Assembly (NCBI GenBank): GCA_032718565.1
Contig: JAVGVS010000299.1
Coordinates: 1-64,000, forward strand
Reading direction: 5' to 3'
Origin: Distichodus sexfasciatus
Lineage: Eukaryota > Chordata > Actinopteri > Characiformes > Distichodontidae
Length of the DNA stretch: 64,000 nucleotides
Part shown: piece after piece, positions 48,901 through 59,600 of the stretch
Layout: each line of letters begins with the position of its first letter
Numbering within the stretch: the first letter of the stretch is position 1
Program-made: the position numbers and the translations under genes
Notes under the pieces: model-generated
Database searches by the model: none
What the model saw: the letters and a program-made list of their open reading frames with translations, nothing else
Told to the model about the DNA's origin: nothing

Positions 48901-49522
48901 CCCAACCTTACCCTCAGTCTCAAGGGTTCCTATCTTTTAGGTGACGAGCAGGTCCTCACAAATACCTAAAACCCTTCCCAGACACGCACACACACGCACA
49001 CTTACTGTCAATTACTTGAGTGAATGAGAGTGCAAATGCCATGGCAACGGCGCACGGCAGGCTTGACTACCATCGGCCCCTTCCCCGACTCTCCATTCTG
49101 TTTAATGGTCACGCTAAAGAAATCCACATACGTTTAAAGACTGGGGCGACATTGCATGAAACTCTTAGCTAAAGTTTTAAACATTAACTGCTCTAATTAA
49201 GGACATGAATGGCAAATTAAGGATAATAATCAGGCCGTTTAATGTAATGTCATGTAAGGGATGACTTACGCTCGAAGTCCGAATCGTCCTCGTCGTCGTC
49301 CTCATCGCCGTTTGACTCTGTCTGCATCGGCTCGCCATCAAACATCACCCCCTTGCCGCCGGATTTAGCCGCGGTCCCCGATCCGTCCTGACTCCTCGTA
49401 TCTCTCAGTCGAGTGAAATACTGCACGGCAAATTCCACCAGGTCCGAGGGCCTTTGGCGAAGCACCTCCACGGTGTAGCCTTGCAGCAACTCGGTCAAAC
49501 CGACTGGTATCTCAATACTCAT
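31088..49522 (-). CDS. prkar2a: cAMP-dependent protein kinase type II-alpha regulatory subunit
   Basis: Ten coding exons: 49270-49522, 35481-35516, 34724-34860, 34512-34618, 33699-33852, 32936-33037, 32094-32168, 31892-31957, 31592-31730 and 31088-31212. All phases join to give 397 residues; human RII-alpha has 404. Residues 1-45 (IPVGLTELLQGYTVEVLR) form the dimerisation/docking domain that binds AKAPs. An acidic linker follows. The 36-base exon encodes PPPPSRFNRRVS, so the inhibitory site has phospho-acceptor S96 in R-R-V-S, the mark of a type II subunit. Two cyclic-nucleotide-binding domains follow, with phosphate-binding cassettes FGELALMYNTPRAAT (about 203-217) and FGELALVTNKPRAAS (about 332-346), each with the invariant Glu and Arg. 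The tail reads HYEEQLVALFGSS. The subunit holds PKA inactive until cAMP binds. RII-alpha is preferred over RII-beta from the N-terminus and linker. Intron 1 is 13.7 kb and carries several transposons. Confidence 0.96.
33080..33325 (+). mobile_element. tRNA-derived SINE
   Basis: The head has a B-box-like GGTTTGAATCC. The body has GGTACCACTGAAGTACTCAT, CTGCTCCCCAGGCACTG and GGTCAAATGCAG, and the end is AATAATCACTCACTTTCACTTT. The same body occurs near 42465, 52795, 61968 and 62365, so it is a local high-copy family. It lies in a prkar2a intron. Confidence 0.75.
34638..34692. repeat. (GAGT)n(GT)n microsatellite
   Basis: GAGT units then a long GT run, in the prkar2a intron between 34618 and 34724, so the intron is largely simple repeat. 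Confidence 0.9.
35528..35559. repeat. (AG)n microsatellite next to the 36-bp exon
   Basis: A pure AG run beginning 12 bases upstream (in transcript sense) of the acceptor of prkar2a exon 2. On the transcript it is a CT run that forms the polypyrimidine tract. Confidence 0.9.
36390..36575 (-). mobile_element. tRNA-derived SINE, diverged
   Basis: The core CAGATGCTTTTATCCAAAGC and CAATTTGGGGTTGAGGAACT, with a degenerate tRNA-like head at the right end on the minus strand (GGTGGCCTAGCAGCAGGATA). Confidence 0.6.
36654..37474. mobile_element. Non-autonomous hAT-like element interrupted by a second element
   Basis: The left end TGGGGCTGGGCAAT and the right end ACCCAGCCCTA are terminal inverted repeats. 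The inner parts TTTGCCCTCATA, TTTGTACTGTAAAT, AAAATAACC and AACATGAGCAAGATTAT recur in the same order in the element at 39348-39761, so both are one family. The flanks AACAGAAC and TGCAGAAT share five of eight bases, a worn target duplication. A 445-base insert splits it at 36786. No transposase is encoded. Confidence 0.7.
36786..37230. mobile_element. Nested DNA transposon-like insertion
   Basis: It starts GTCGACCGACTATCAGCC, contains GCCGATTATCGGTATTC and its near inverse AATAATCGGTATCGATATC, and ends near a degenerate copy of the start. The 8-mer TATTAAAG flanks it on both sides (36778-36785 and 37231-37238), as expected for an 8-bp target duplication. The GTCGACCGATTATCGG type of end is common in fish genomes. 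Confidence 0.6.
39348..39761. mobile_element. Non-autonomous hAT-like element (414 bp)
   Basis: The ends TAGGGCTGG and CCAGCCCTA are perfect 9-bp terminal inverted repeats. The flanks TTGTGAGG (39340-39347) and TTGTCAGG (39762-39769) match in seven of eight bases. No coding capacity. Confidence 0.75.
42465..42690 (+). mobile_element. tRNA-derived SINE
   Basis: Same family as 33080-33325: AGTTGCTGGTTAAGGTCCCAG, GGTACCACTGAGGTACTCAT, GTCAATTGCCCACTGC and ACAATGACAATCACTCACTT occur in that order. Confidence 0.75.
44206..45060. mobile_element. One-ended hAT-type element remnant
   Basis: It starts TAGGGATGCACCGATTGCAA, the terminal repeat of a widespread vertebrate hAT family, and continues with repeated CCGAT motifs. 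No matching right end (ATCGGTGCATCCCTA) is present downstream. The right limit is a guess, at the end of a GC-rich stretch with two CCGCCCCC boxes. Confidence 0.5.
45796..46905. mobile_element. Non-autonomous hAT element with internal hairpin (1110 bp)
   Basis: The ends TAGGGATGCA and TGCATCCCTA are perfect 10-bp terminal inverted repeats. The flanks ATTTGAGA at 45788-45795 and 46906-46913 are identical 8-bp target duplications. Inside, 46088-46154 and 46454-46521 form an inverted repeat of roughly 85-90% identity by eye. Open frames inside show no hAT transposase motifs. Confidence 0.88.
48808..49010. repeat. Dispersed fish repeat with CCTAACCC/ACACAC tail
   Basis: GAGGTCCTATCAC, then CTAACCCCAACCTTACCCTC, then CAGGTCCTCACAAATA and a CA-rich tail. 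The same architecture recurs at 63770-63985. It is a frequent intronic repeat in teleosts whose class I cannot state. Confidence 0.5.
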
Positions 49523-51110
49523 GGCTGTAGGGCGGCGGTGATCTCCTGATACCTAACTGTAGATATAGATTCAATTCTGCAGTGTCGTACAAAAATATAA
49601 ATATAATATTTTTTCTTTTCAGTCCATATAGTGGATGGGTTGCAGCCCTGATAACGCTTTGCCGTCAAAGGTGCGTGCGACACTGCAATTAGGGGTTGCA
49701 ATTATTTACCTGGGTACCAAATCTACTGTCCACCAAAAATCGGCCCTATACCAGAGATAAAGTAGAACGATTAAGTGGCAATGAAGACAGACGAGCCTCA
49801 GTTTCCCAAAACTAAACTGACAGCTTCTCAACAGCTTGCACACCAGCCAATTCTTTAGCTTGAGTTGCAATGTTTTCAAGAAAGTTCCACAAACTGTTGG
49901 ATTCTTTGCACGCAAAACTTCTCAAACATGAAGTCCAGAATATTCTCAGTTCATCCTATTCTCAAGGAGTGTGGATTAGCTGTCGTGGTTTAGCTTTAAG
50001 GCTAATAATGTAAGCTTTTCTAGCGGGCTTACTGAATAACTGTATTTTGTTTTCGGCCCGAATATGAAAACTGCCAGTTTGGATGTACAAAAAACATGAA
50101 ACAAAAGTGTAGACACTTGGTTTTCTTGACGTCCTGTGACAACTTTAAGTGACTCGGCTAGCGTTAGCTTCCTCACGCCGTTGACAGGAGAACGAGCGAG
50201 CGGCGGTTAGCTCCTTGATAGCTAACAGTTCGTTACGTCTGTGACTTTTTATCGCCTTTTCGCAGCTGTCAGATCCGCTGACGTTCGTCGACGTCCCCCG
50301 TCCTTTAGCCTTTAGCCAGTGTATATGGGGGAAAGGCTGTCTTATGAAGAAAGGACAGCCAGCGACGGTACCGATGCGAAAGGGAAGAGACGCTCACGGG
50401 AGGTAGCTGTGTTGTAAGTCCGCCTTGTCAAAGAGGCCACCTGGCATTAGCCTTTGCTACTAGGCTAAGTGGTAAAGCTAGCTAACGTTAGCTAGCCAGT
50501 GCGAGGTTGGGAGGGGTGGGACGGGGGCACCAAAGAGCCTCAGTGTCCTCAGAAGGTGGCCGGTTTCAGATCAGACGGTGCAGTCCATTAAAAACCGTTC
50601 ACACAACATGTAAACACCAGCTATCTAGCCTCCCACAACAGGTTCAGTTACCCGGCAAAAATCAACCAGAAGCCGAACGAGAAAGTGTGCTGAGTTTAAC
50701 GCTAAGCTACTAGCTAGCCACCCGTTAGCTAACTAGCCGAACCCGGTGGAATCCAACCAGCTTCAGAAATCTGCCTTCTTTCGTACCGGTTCTCCTTTTT
50801 CCTCCTCAGCGCTGCTGTCCGAAGTTAACCGATGTCACGCAAACAGGATACCTCGGATATTCATGAAAAGCTTATTTTATTTCTCTTGTATTGCCCGTTA
50901 CTGCCTCTCGACGAGGCGCTTCTTCTCCTTCTCCACCAGCCGCGCTTTGGGGGCGTGGCGCACTCGGCGCCAGCAAGTTTGATTGACGTTCTAATCGGCC
51001 AGTCACATTGTCGCCTCGGGCGTCGGCCAACGCATCACGCGAATGGAGGCGTATCCGAGAGGATTTGGAAGCGGGCGATAAAATGACAGCTCGCGCTGCA
51101 CCGTGTGACC
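49523..51110 (-). promoter_or_regulatory. prkar2a: prkar2a 5' region with CpG-rich promoter
   Basis: Upstream of the prkar2a ATG, an AT-rich stretch (49530-50150) is followed by a CpG-rich block at about 50160-51100 with many TTAGC/GCTAGC motifs and GGGCGTGG-type boxes. I infer that transcription starts in this block, perhaps with a leader intron. An AG acceptor-like CCCTACAG lies directly before the coding ATG. Confidence 0.5.
50477..50496. repeat. Perfect 20-bp palindrome in the prkar2a CpG island
   Basis: GCTAGCTAACGTTAGCTAGC is its own reverse complement. Related GCTAGC/TTAGC strings recur at 50700-50735 and in the ifrd2 promoter near 10540-10560. Confidence 0.9.
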
Positions 51111-51299
51111 CGCTACGTTAAACCGTCAGTGTTACTTTCATAGTACTCTGGCAGCAGGGTGTTGAAAAACAGTAAAAGGAACATTTTTATTAGGAAACGA
51201 AGACACACCTTTATGGTATGCTCTAATATGTGTGTTAATCTATACAAAAATATTTTGATAAGGTTTTAATAACTGAACACTAAAAGATTTTAGCGGGTG

Positions 51300-51602
51300 G
51301 CTGCTGGTCGTCGTTTCAGTTTAACTTTTTTTTTTTAAATTATGATCACAGATGAGCAGACAGATGCATGAAAGGTGTCTATGAAGACTGAAATCAATGA
51401 GCACTCAATATGAAATACAGATAAAAACATGGAGGCAGACTGTGTTGAGATCAAAGTGGTAATGGGATCTCACATGGCAATTTGTCTCGAGCTGAACATT
51501 CACAATGGATAATTTCCCAGTAGCCTACTATTAGAATCCTCTCTCTTCAAAATGCTTAAATTGATTACAAAAAGTAAAGTCATAAATAATCGCATAGTGT
51601 TA
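51300..51602. repeat. Diverged direct duplication, copy 1
   Basis: CTGCTGGTCGT, GACAGATGCATGAAAG, AATGAGCA, TAATGGGATCTCACATGG, ACAATGGATAATTT and TAATCGCATAGT occur in the same order and spacing as in 53353-53652. No repeat class is recognised. Confidence 0.7.
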
Positions 51603-51611
51603 TCATAGGAT

Positions 51612-51637
51612 TGTTATTGTTATTGTTATTGTTATTG

Positions 51638-51692
<55 letters not shown>

Positions 51693-51694
51693 TA
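51612..51694. repeat. (TTATTG)n(TTTA)n microsatellite
   Basis: About five TTATTG units then about fifteen TTTA units, immediately after copy 1 of the local duplication. Confidence 0.9.
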
Positions 51695-52084
51695 CAACGG
51701 ATAATGAACATACTTCAGAGTAAAAAAGAAAAAGAAAGGCATAATTTGTAATAGTCTTGTCCAACGTTGGGAACCACTTAATTAGTTCCTTAGTAGGTTA
51801 ATTGTGCGGGATTGGATTTGAGTCTCGATCCTACCAGTACCTAGAAAGCCTTTGGCCAACATCGGCTCAGGAACGGCGGCTGAACGCGTCAGGCCCTATT
51901 TATACGTGTGGCCTAATACACTTAGAGCCAGTAGGCTTGGATTTCCCTGTTGCGTGTGGAGCAGCTTCTATTCTCGGGCCTCCTTACCTTCAGCGCGCAG
52001 GTAAAGCCGCGTTACCATAGGTACGGAGAACCCATCGCTAAAGCCTTCGTTCATTCATTCTTCCATATTCCTTACATGGATCCC

Positions 52085-52100
52085 GACGCCCTCTGGTGGA
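52085..52100 (-). promoter_or_regulatory. Candidate CTCF site
   Basis: GACGCCCTCTGGTGGA contains the reverse complement of the CTCF core CCACCAGAGGGCG, the best such match in the window. Confidence 0.45.
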
Positions 52101-52192
52101 CAAAAGACAACAAACATAATGCAATGCATAAGACGCAACGAATTTAGCCTTAGTGGTGGCCTTTGGTTTGTGCGTGTTTTAACTTACATGTA

Positions 52193-52345
52193 TGATAATT
52201 GGTAGATGCTCTTCCAGAGCTCTTGCATTTCTAGGGAAACTCCCCTTGCTCAGGAATCTGATAGTGTTTATCCTAGATGTAGGATTTGAACCCACAACCT
52301 CTAGGCCTAGAGGTGAGCATTCAACCACTAGACTACAACCAAGTC
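52193..52345 (-). mobile_element. tRNA-derived SINE
   Basis: On the minus strand the head reads TAGTCTAGTGGTTGAATGC (A box) and GTGGGTTCAAATCC (B box); the core at left is GGTAGATGCTCTTCCAGAGC. The head is well preserved, so it is a fairly young copy. Confidence 0.75.
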
Positions 52346-52759
52346 TGAATGGAACATACCGGTATGTACAAAACATTGTACAAGACAGTGAAGTCAAAGG
52401 GAGAACAGGGGTTGCATTTGTCCTGTTAGTGTGAAATGAGAATTAGGGCAGGCCACTACTGAAGGAGAAACTGGAGCAGCCGAGTACCAGGGGAAGCTCG
52501 ACTATCCCATATAAGCATTTAACAAAACTTGCCTTCAGTTAATAACCAAGTGGACGCTTAAACACATAATTTATCCTTACGACGTCTTGAACCTTTATGT
52601 AAATTGCATTTGCCTGAATGCTGTGCTGAATTTCGTGATGCACTTATGTAAACAGACTTCTGTCTAGAAACACATATGAAAACATGAATGAAAGAATAAT
52701 TCTTGCGAATAATGTTCGTCGGCGATGATTGTACTAAGTGCCAGTTGAACGGCAACAAC

Positions 52760-52774
52760 ACGCCATCTGGTGTT
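52760..52774 (-). promoter_or_regulatory. Weak candidate CTCF site
   Basis: ACGCCATCTGGTGTT partly matches the reverse CTCF core. Confidence 0.2.
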
Positions 52775-52794
52775 CATTGTGTGAAATCGCAACG

Positions 52795-52900
52795 CAGTGC
52801 AGTGCATACCTTGCTCATGTATACCTCAGTGGTTACTTTACCGGCCCTGGATTCGAACCTGCGATCTTCTGAACAGCCTACCATTACGCCACCAACTGCC
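52795..52900 (-). mobile_element. SINE fragment
   Basis: The minus strand has TGGCGTAATGGTAGGCTGTTC and GCAGGTTCGAATCC, then GTAACCACTGAGGTATACAT, the head and start of the same family as 33080-33325. Confidence 0.6.
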
Positions 52901-53352
52901 ACGTCTGTCTGTCTATCCATCCATCGAGTGAGACAGCTAGATAAACGTCTATCAACATGATTTGTATCTGAATACTAATAACCTTAGTCCTCTTCAATCT
53001 ACAGTGCAAATTTTGCATGTTCATAATGGCATCTTGGTCTATTGTCAATGTGAAAAATTAAAGCTTTGACACAGAAAAGAATACCAGCAATATTCTAACA
53101 GTCCTTATTTATTTAGAAACTGGCCATATGAAGTCAAAATCAAACAGTTAAATCACAACATTGTTTTCAGTATTATATTACAGTAGGAGCTTTAAAAACT
53201 TTTTACATGCATATACAAACAGTAGTTCACAGAACATTTCTGCATCTGGCCTCACAGGTTCAGGCTTTGAAATATGATATGAAGTCGCAGTGGGTATTGC
53301 AGTATAACTGCCTTTTGTTGCAATGTGGTTGGATTTTTTGTTGGAACTCCTG

Positions 53353-53652
53353 GTTGCTGGTCGTTCTTTTAATGAAACTTTGTATCATCACAGGTGAGTA
53401 GACAGATGCATGAAAGCTGTCCATTAAGAATAAAACCAGTGAGCATTAGACATCATACACAGTTCAGAATGTTGACAGTGCTGACATACAAAGAGTAATG
53501 GAATCTCAGATGGGAATTTGTTGTCGAACTCAACCTTCAAAAAAATCACAATGGGTAATTTTCAGTGACTTTTAGCATGTCCTTTTCTTTTATATAAGGG
53601 TTCAAATGATTGGAGAAACAGTCAAAAGTCATAGATCATCGCTTAGTTTTAT
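53353..53652. repeat. Diverged direct duplication, copy 2
   Basis: Second copy of 51300-51602, about 2.05 kb away, same orientation. Markers are TTGCTGGTCGTTC, GACAGATGCATGAAAG, AGTAATGGAATCTCAGATGG, CACAATGGGTAATTTTC and ATCATCGCTTAGT. Confidence 0.7.
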
Positions 53653-53659
53653 TCATCTT

Positions 53660-56050
53660 AGTGTTATATTCCCTTTTGTATATCAAATATCTGTCTGTTT
53701 GCCATTATCAAACAGGAAGATGCATCCACTAAAATAATCGCTCCCTGAGACTAAGATAAAAGTGCAAGTACAACTTGCACAAGGAAGAATTTTCTATTAA
53801 CATGGACTGGTGAGATGCCTGGTACTCTTAGCAATGCGTATAAGTCAGATATGTGCATAAAATATGACTAGAAACATTCACATCCTGTCACAACAAAACC
53901 ATTAAACTTCTCTAGGATGGATTTGTAACCATCAAGATAAACTTTGAATAAAACAACTTAAAGTGGGAGAAATAAGGCTGGGTGATATGCCTCACACTCT
54001 GTTTCTCTTTCTACAACATATGCAGTTTATTTTGTCCATCTGAAAAGCCAAGTTAGAACAAATAGTAGAAAGAGCCAACAGAACACAATTAGAGCTGATA
54101 TATGACCATACAGATATGTTGACCAGCCCTCGTCTGAACTATTTAGTCTTTTGCTCTGTGCATCTGTCTTCTCTTGACATGGATTTAAATCGGTGGGATG
54201 TTATATGGTTTCCTGAATGTACACAAATAATTTTCTCTTTTCTTGCAACACAGACGGAAGACTCTGTATTGTTCTTGTGTTTATGTACATAAACATTTAA
54301 AAGATGAATATAAGTTGCATTCCCATTAACACTACAGTGCATATTAGGAACAAGACCCAGAACAATCAATCCCATATTTTTTTGCACACATTTACATAGT
54401 TTTTCTTTTTGGGTTGCTTTTGATGTTGAGGAAGAAAGGAGGCTATTTTGACAGAGATTTGACCAGATAAGTCTGAAAATATTAACATTCTACTAGAATA
54501 ATTTGTAAGACTATTTACATTCTTGTGCAAATATTCCTAAAAAGAGTTTAAACAAGACCCTTTAATTGTGACCACATATTAAAAAAAACCAAAACGGAGA
54601 TATTTAAGCAAGTAAAACCTTCATAAAAATGATTCCTTTAAAAAACAAATCAGCTTATTAGTAGTTCAGTTGTAAAGAAAATGTAATTGGTTACTCATAA
54701 GCTTTTGCCTGTGCAATTTTATGTGCTAGGAGTTTAGGTGTTGAGATTGACTGGCCCAGTAACAGTCATGTTTTCTTATTTGCCAGTTCACCCTTAGATC
54801 AAAAGTCACTGAGGTCAAAAACTATTGCAAGATTGTAGATTTTGGAGTAACGCGCCAACATTCACAATACATCAGTTACAATGCACATAAAGGATATTGT
54901 TTTGGGACTTTACAGGTGATGAGGTGTCAACTCTCAGACACCATCACATTCGGCTCCCTGTCACTCATCAAACAGTCATTGCGCCCCAAACCCCTCATTC
55001 ACAGGAGGTGAACAGTCTGCAGTCTTTGAAACAGTCAACAAGCAAGCACGTCATTAAGCTTCAGATTTACTGTCCTGACCAAAATTGAATGTTGAGGTGC
55101 GAGATTCATTTTTTTATGTGGGTTTATAGAGGTTTATGATGTGTGTGTAGTTATATTAATTCTCAGTGACTGATGAAGGCAGGCCACAGGGTGTTCACAT
55201 GGCCCATCAGATCCATGAGAATGAGTGTGTGTGTGTGTGTGGGTTAAATCTCTGTGACAGATGAGGGCCTGAGGGTGTTTCCCCATTGGCCACGCTGCCC
55301 TCGCTCTACCTCATTCATCTTTCTTACTGCTCTGTTAAAAATCACTCAGCAGCAATTCTCCTCCTCCTTATTCCAGCTTCTCCCTTTTTCCGTAACCATG
55401 ACACCCTCATTTCAAATTAATTCATTTTTTTTCTAACAAAGGCGCAGTATTTTATAGTGTTGCCTTGGTAACTGGGCTGAGTGCAGCCTGCAGTTCTGGT
55501 TCCGCCACCGGGGGCAGCAGAGTGTTTATGCTTCTGAAAAACGCAACATCAAAGGTAAAGGAGACTAACAACAAAGAGCAGCTGTGTGCCCTTACTGCTT
55601 CAGCACACAAAAGAGAACCCGGTGCTGGGGTGAGACTGGCTCATTATGCTCCTGCTGCTTAGTGCCATGGTAACATGTGAACCCATGGCGCTGGTAACGT
55701 GGGGTGAAAAAGAGAGAAGCCTGACACGTTAGCTGCAAAAAAAAAATCCTGCATCTCTAAAAAACATCAAAGCGATGACCTTGGTGGTAAAGTTCAGACA
55801 GCAGTGACCCCATGACCTGTTCTAGGCGGATGATAATGAGCAAAATTTAAACGAAGTTGGGTTGTATTTGTTTCCTAAGGAATTTTTTAAATGAAAAACA
55901 TCAGTGGGAAATACCACTAGAAAAATCAGCAAAAACACAGTTCTTGGTCTTGGCTGTGGTACCTCAGTGGTGATACCTCAGTCATCTTGCTATCAGAACT
56001 GCTGAGTTGCTGTTTGGAATCGTCATCTAAAGACCTTCAGCTCAAGGAGA
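53660..56050. other. Intergenic DNA between prkar2a and mgll
   Basis: AT-rich, without recognised exons. A GT microsatellite lies near 55220. A small GC-richer patch at about 55450-55680 contains no family match. Confidence 0.5.
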
Positions 56051-56057
56051 TAATAAT

Positions 56058-56140
56058 TTTATTTTTTTATTTTTTATTTTTATTAATTTTATAATTTTAT
56101 ATAATTTTATAACTACTAATTAAAAAAATCACCTTTATTA
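56058..56140 (-). terminator. mgll: AT-rich tract with several candidate poly(A) signals of mgll
   Basis: Repeated TTTATT on the plus strand (AATAAA on the minus) about 480-560 bases below the mgll stop. Confidence 0.35.
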
Positions 56141-56615
56141 CCTCTAATCAGTGTATCTTTGGATAAAATCTTAGTATATCTCACAGGTCTGTGAGCTCCT
56201 GATTGTGTAATATAAGTAATATGTTAAATTATATTACATTATATTTTCAAATGTGACTGCTGGGCCTGCAAAGGTGTTGGCTACAGCCTGCTTGTAATTA
56301 CGTTAACCAAAAGCTCAGCAAATATTTTGCTCTGAAAGAAGAAATTAGTCAAAATGCTGATGCAGTAAAATGCAAAGTTGCCTTAATTAAATTTTTTACA
56401 ATTTCAGGAAATTATATTTACCAGTTTCCTGAAATCCCACTGATATTTTTCATTGGATTTTGTTTTAACATTAAAAAAGAAACAAGCTGGTAAATGTTAA
56501 CAAATCACATATAAAATGGGTACACCACTAAGTCTCCCTATTAAGTCTGGTTGCAATTCTGTGGGATAGGTTAATATTAGAAATGATAAAAATGAAAATT
56601 GTTGGGGGATGAGGC

Positions 56616-59600
56616 CTAGTCACAAGGTTGTGGCTGTTGGGAGGATTGACAGGAGCCAGAGGGGGAAGGAAGACGCTCTAGGACCCAAGCGGTCAATTCT
56701 TGGAGGACGGACTCGGCTGTTTCTGGCAATTCATGGTGAAGGGCGTGGTAGGCTCCATCGTAAACCTGAGATACACAAACACAGGCAGGTGTAAGTATTC
56801 ATACCCATTCAAATAGCAATACAAACACAAAGGCACACCCATACAAGCTGTAAAAAGATGAAATGCTTTAGCTGTATTTTTGTGGAAGCACCTGGAGCCT
56901 GTTATGAACTCATATGATGAACATGCCAGTAGTGGAAGACCAGACTAACTGGCTACATAACTGTAGATTACATCCACATGCCTCGAAGGGAGAAGCCTAA
57001 AGATGCTTACAATTTGTACCAGATGGCAGTGTACGTGTGAAGTGACAGAACTGCATTATTAGGCCCAGTCCAAACATGTGATAAAGATGAAACCGTTTGA
57101 GAAAGAAGTAGCTCTATGTCACTGCATTCCTCTTCAAGCTGGCACAATGGGCTGCACAGGATTTGATGCATCAAACCACAGACTTATAGCAGGGCACAAC
57201 TGTGGGTGGAAAGAATGGTAAAGCTCCTTCAGAGGCACATCTGCCAGTTCCAGCTCTCTCTACTACAGAGTTTCATCTGGTTCAGATCCGTACATTCACA
57301 GAGCCAGTCAACAGAGTGAGCAGGTCAATTAGACATTTACATTTACAGCATTCAGCAGAGACTCTTATCCAGAGCAAATTCCATTTCCTAATTTCAGGGA
57401 CAGGGACTGGAGCAATTTAGGGTTAAGAGTCTTGCTCAGGGGCCCAATGGTACATTAGATTTAAGTCACAAATCTTATGATCACTAACACAGGGTTTCAG
57501 TTGTTGTGAGTTCTGAACCACCACTGCTAGTTTGCATGTCAGTACATGCCATGAAATCAAATGCCAATGTCTATTTTATACAGAAATATCAGGAGGCAGA
57601 AGCAACACAATAGGTCCACTGATACAGAAACCTTGGCAAAAAACAGACTCAACTGTAAAAGAAAAGGGGTGTCAGCAGTTTTCATTTTCTGTACTTTTTC
57701 TTCTGCTTGGCCATGCAGCTTCCACAAGCTCATGCAGCTCTTCCCCAGTCTTGGTGTCTGAACTGGAATCTGAAATGGTTGGACCACTGTGCATAGCCAT
57801 CTTTTTGTGTGAATTTTCTGAATTACTCACTTGGTGTTGGTTTTCAACACTTGGATTCCTGAGATCATGCATAATCTATATTTGCACACTTGAGAGCACT
57901 TCTGTAAAAACATGTCAGTATTTTTGTTATGTGTGTGCATGTGAGAGAGAGTCAGACCTACTTTCAGCTTTTTGTCTGTGCTCTTGGCTTGGTTATACAT
58001 CAGATGGGAGCCTTGAATGTCACAGAGTTTGTCAGCAGTACCATGAAGCAGCAGGAAGGGCCAGGTGATGTTAGTAATTTCCCTTTCGATGCGTGTGACA
58101 GCAGCCATCAACTGCATTGCGAATGACACTCGCATCCCGCCATGATAAATCAGCTCATCGGTTTCATATGCCTCTACCTACAGGGGAACAGCACATCAGC
58201 CAAATGATAAAATATAGATGGGAACACAGAAAAAAATATTCCATACATTATACCAAAAAAAATTTGACAAAGCATATTTGATAGATTTGATGAACTAGAT
58301 CTCAAACTATGTTTGCATGAACTTCCTCAGTTTCTTTCTCATAAGTCATCTAACACTGAACATTCTCACAAGTTCCTTAGTACAGGAATTGCTGTTGATT
58401 CCAGAGAGATGCCTGGCATGCAGAGTGACTGGATCACAGCAACAATTCAAGGGTGAAAAATTCAGACAAAAAGCAGACCTGTAATGCCTGCCTGTCCACA
58501 TGGATTTGCGTGTCTGCATCCTTTTGTTAAGCAAATTACACAGAGACTGCACTCAGAGGCCGGTAAGAGCGCCAGACTACCACAGAAACTCTGGGTGGCA
58601 TTTTCCAGTGATGCAATACTCATATTATTCATGGGAAAACCACCAAGCATGCAAATTAGCTGACAGATTAGAGCACACTTCTCAGAATCACACCATGCTT
58701 AAAATGCAATGTTTGCCAGTGCCAGAATAATGTTAGAACACCCTTCACTGTTATGTAATTAGCTATGAGATAAATGCCATATTCATTGTGCATGAAACAA
58801 ACCTAAACAACCTAAACAAAAAAAGAAAGATGATTCAACATTTGACACCTCATTGACCCAGAACGTCCTTTTGTTTTTGTTATTGGTGGCTGACAGATCA
58901 TATGACAGAAAGCTTGTGGTAAAGGCTTCACTCTAGTTCTACTTCAGACAACATGTGCTCTATGATCAAAGCATGCGTTTGTTCTGTTTCATTAGTACAA
59001 GTGAAACCAATTGTGTTTCTTCTGCCCAGAACTTCTCTTCCCTATGCTGTACCAAAACTGCTTTTATAGACTACACCTACAGAAAAAAAAACACTGAGAG
59101 AAAACTGTGGGAGACATTTTTTGGCTTGGAAGAGGCTTGGGATGACAGTCAGAAATGTAAACACAACAAAATCTAACTATCACATAATTTTCTAAAACCC
59201 CGAATATAGAGTTTGGCACACGCCGGTCTTCTTTTCAGGTTTTGATGAGATTGTTCCAGATTCTCTACCCACGATCTATCTATCTCAAGATTCTTGACTG
59301 ACAGATAAAGGTTACCTAAATGTCAACCACGTATGTGTTTTCTTCTTCATGAACAACCCTCTGCTCAAAAAAATACGAAGCATCGGCCGTTCACACACAT
59401 GCATATCAGGCAATCTTTTGAATTGTCTAATGTTGGCTACTGTCTTTGTTGTCTGCTCTTTGATATCTCATGACTGCCATTTGTCTTGACATCTCCGGGT
59501 ATTTGGACCTGTTTTTCTCCTTTTTGCATGGGGTTGCATGCCGATAGGGATCTGCTGTTTTAAAAGTCTTGTGTATCACACTTTGTACTTAACTCCATAT

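Larger units (their letters stand above)
35517..49269. other. prkar2a: prkar2a intron 1 (13.7 kb)
   Basis: No coding exon recognised. It begins next to a pure AG run (35528-35559) and holds SINEs, at least four hAT-type elements or remnants and several CA/GT microsatellites, listed separately. The stretches 37.5-39.3, 39.8-42.4, 42.7-44.2 and 46.9-48.8 kb show nothing I can name. Confidence 0.6.
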
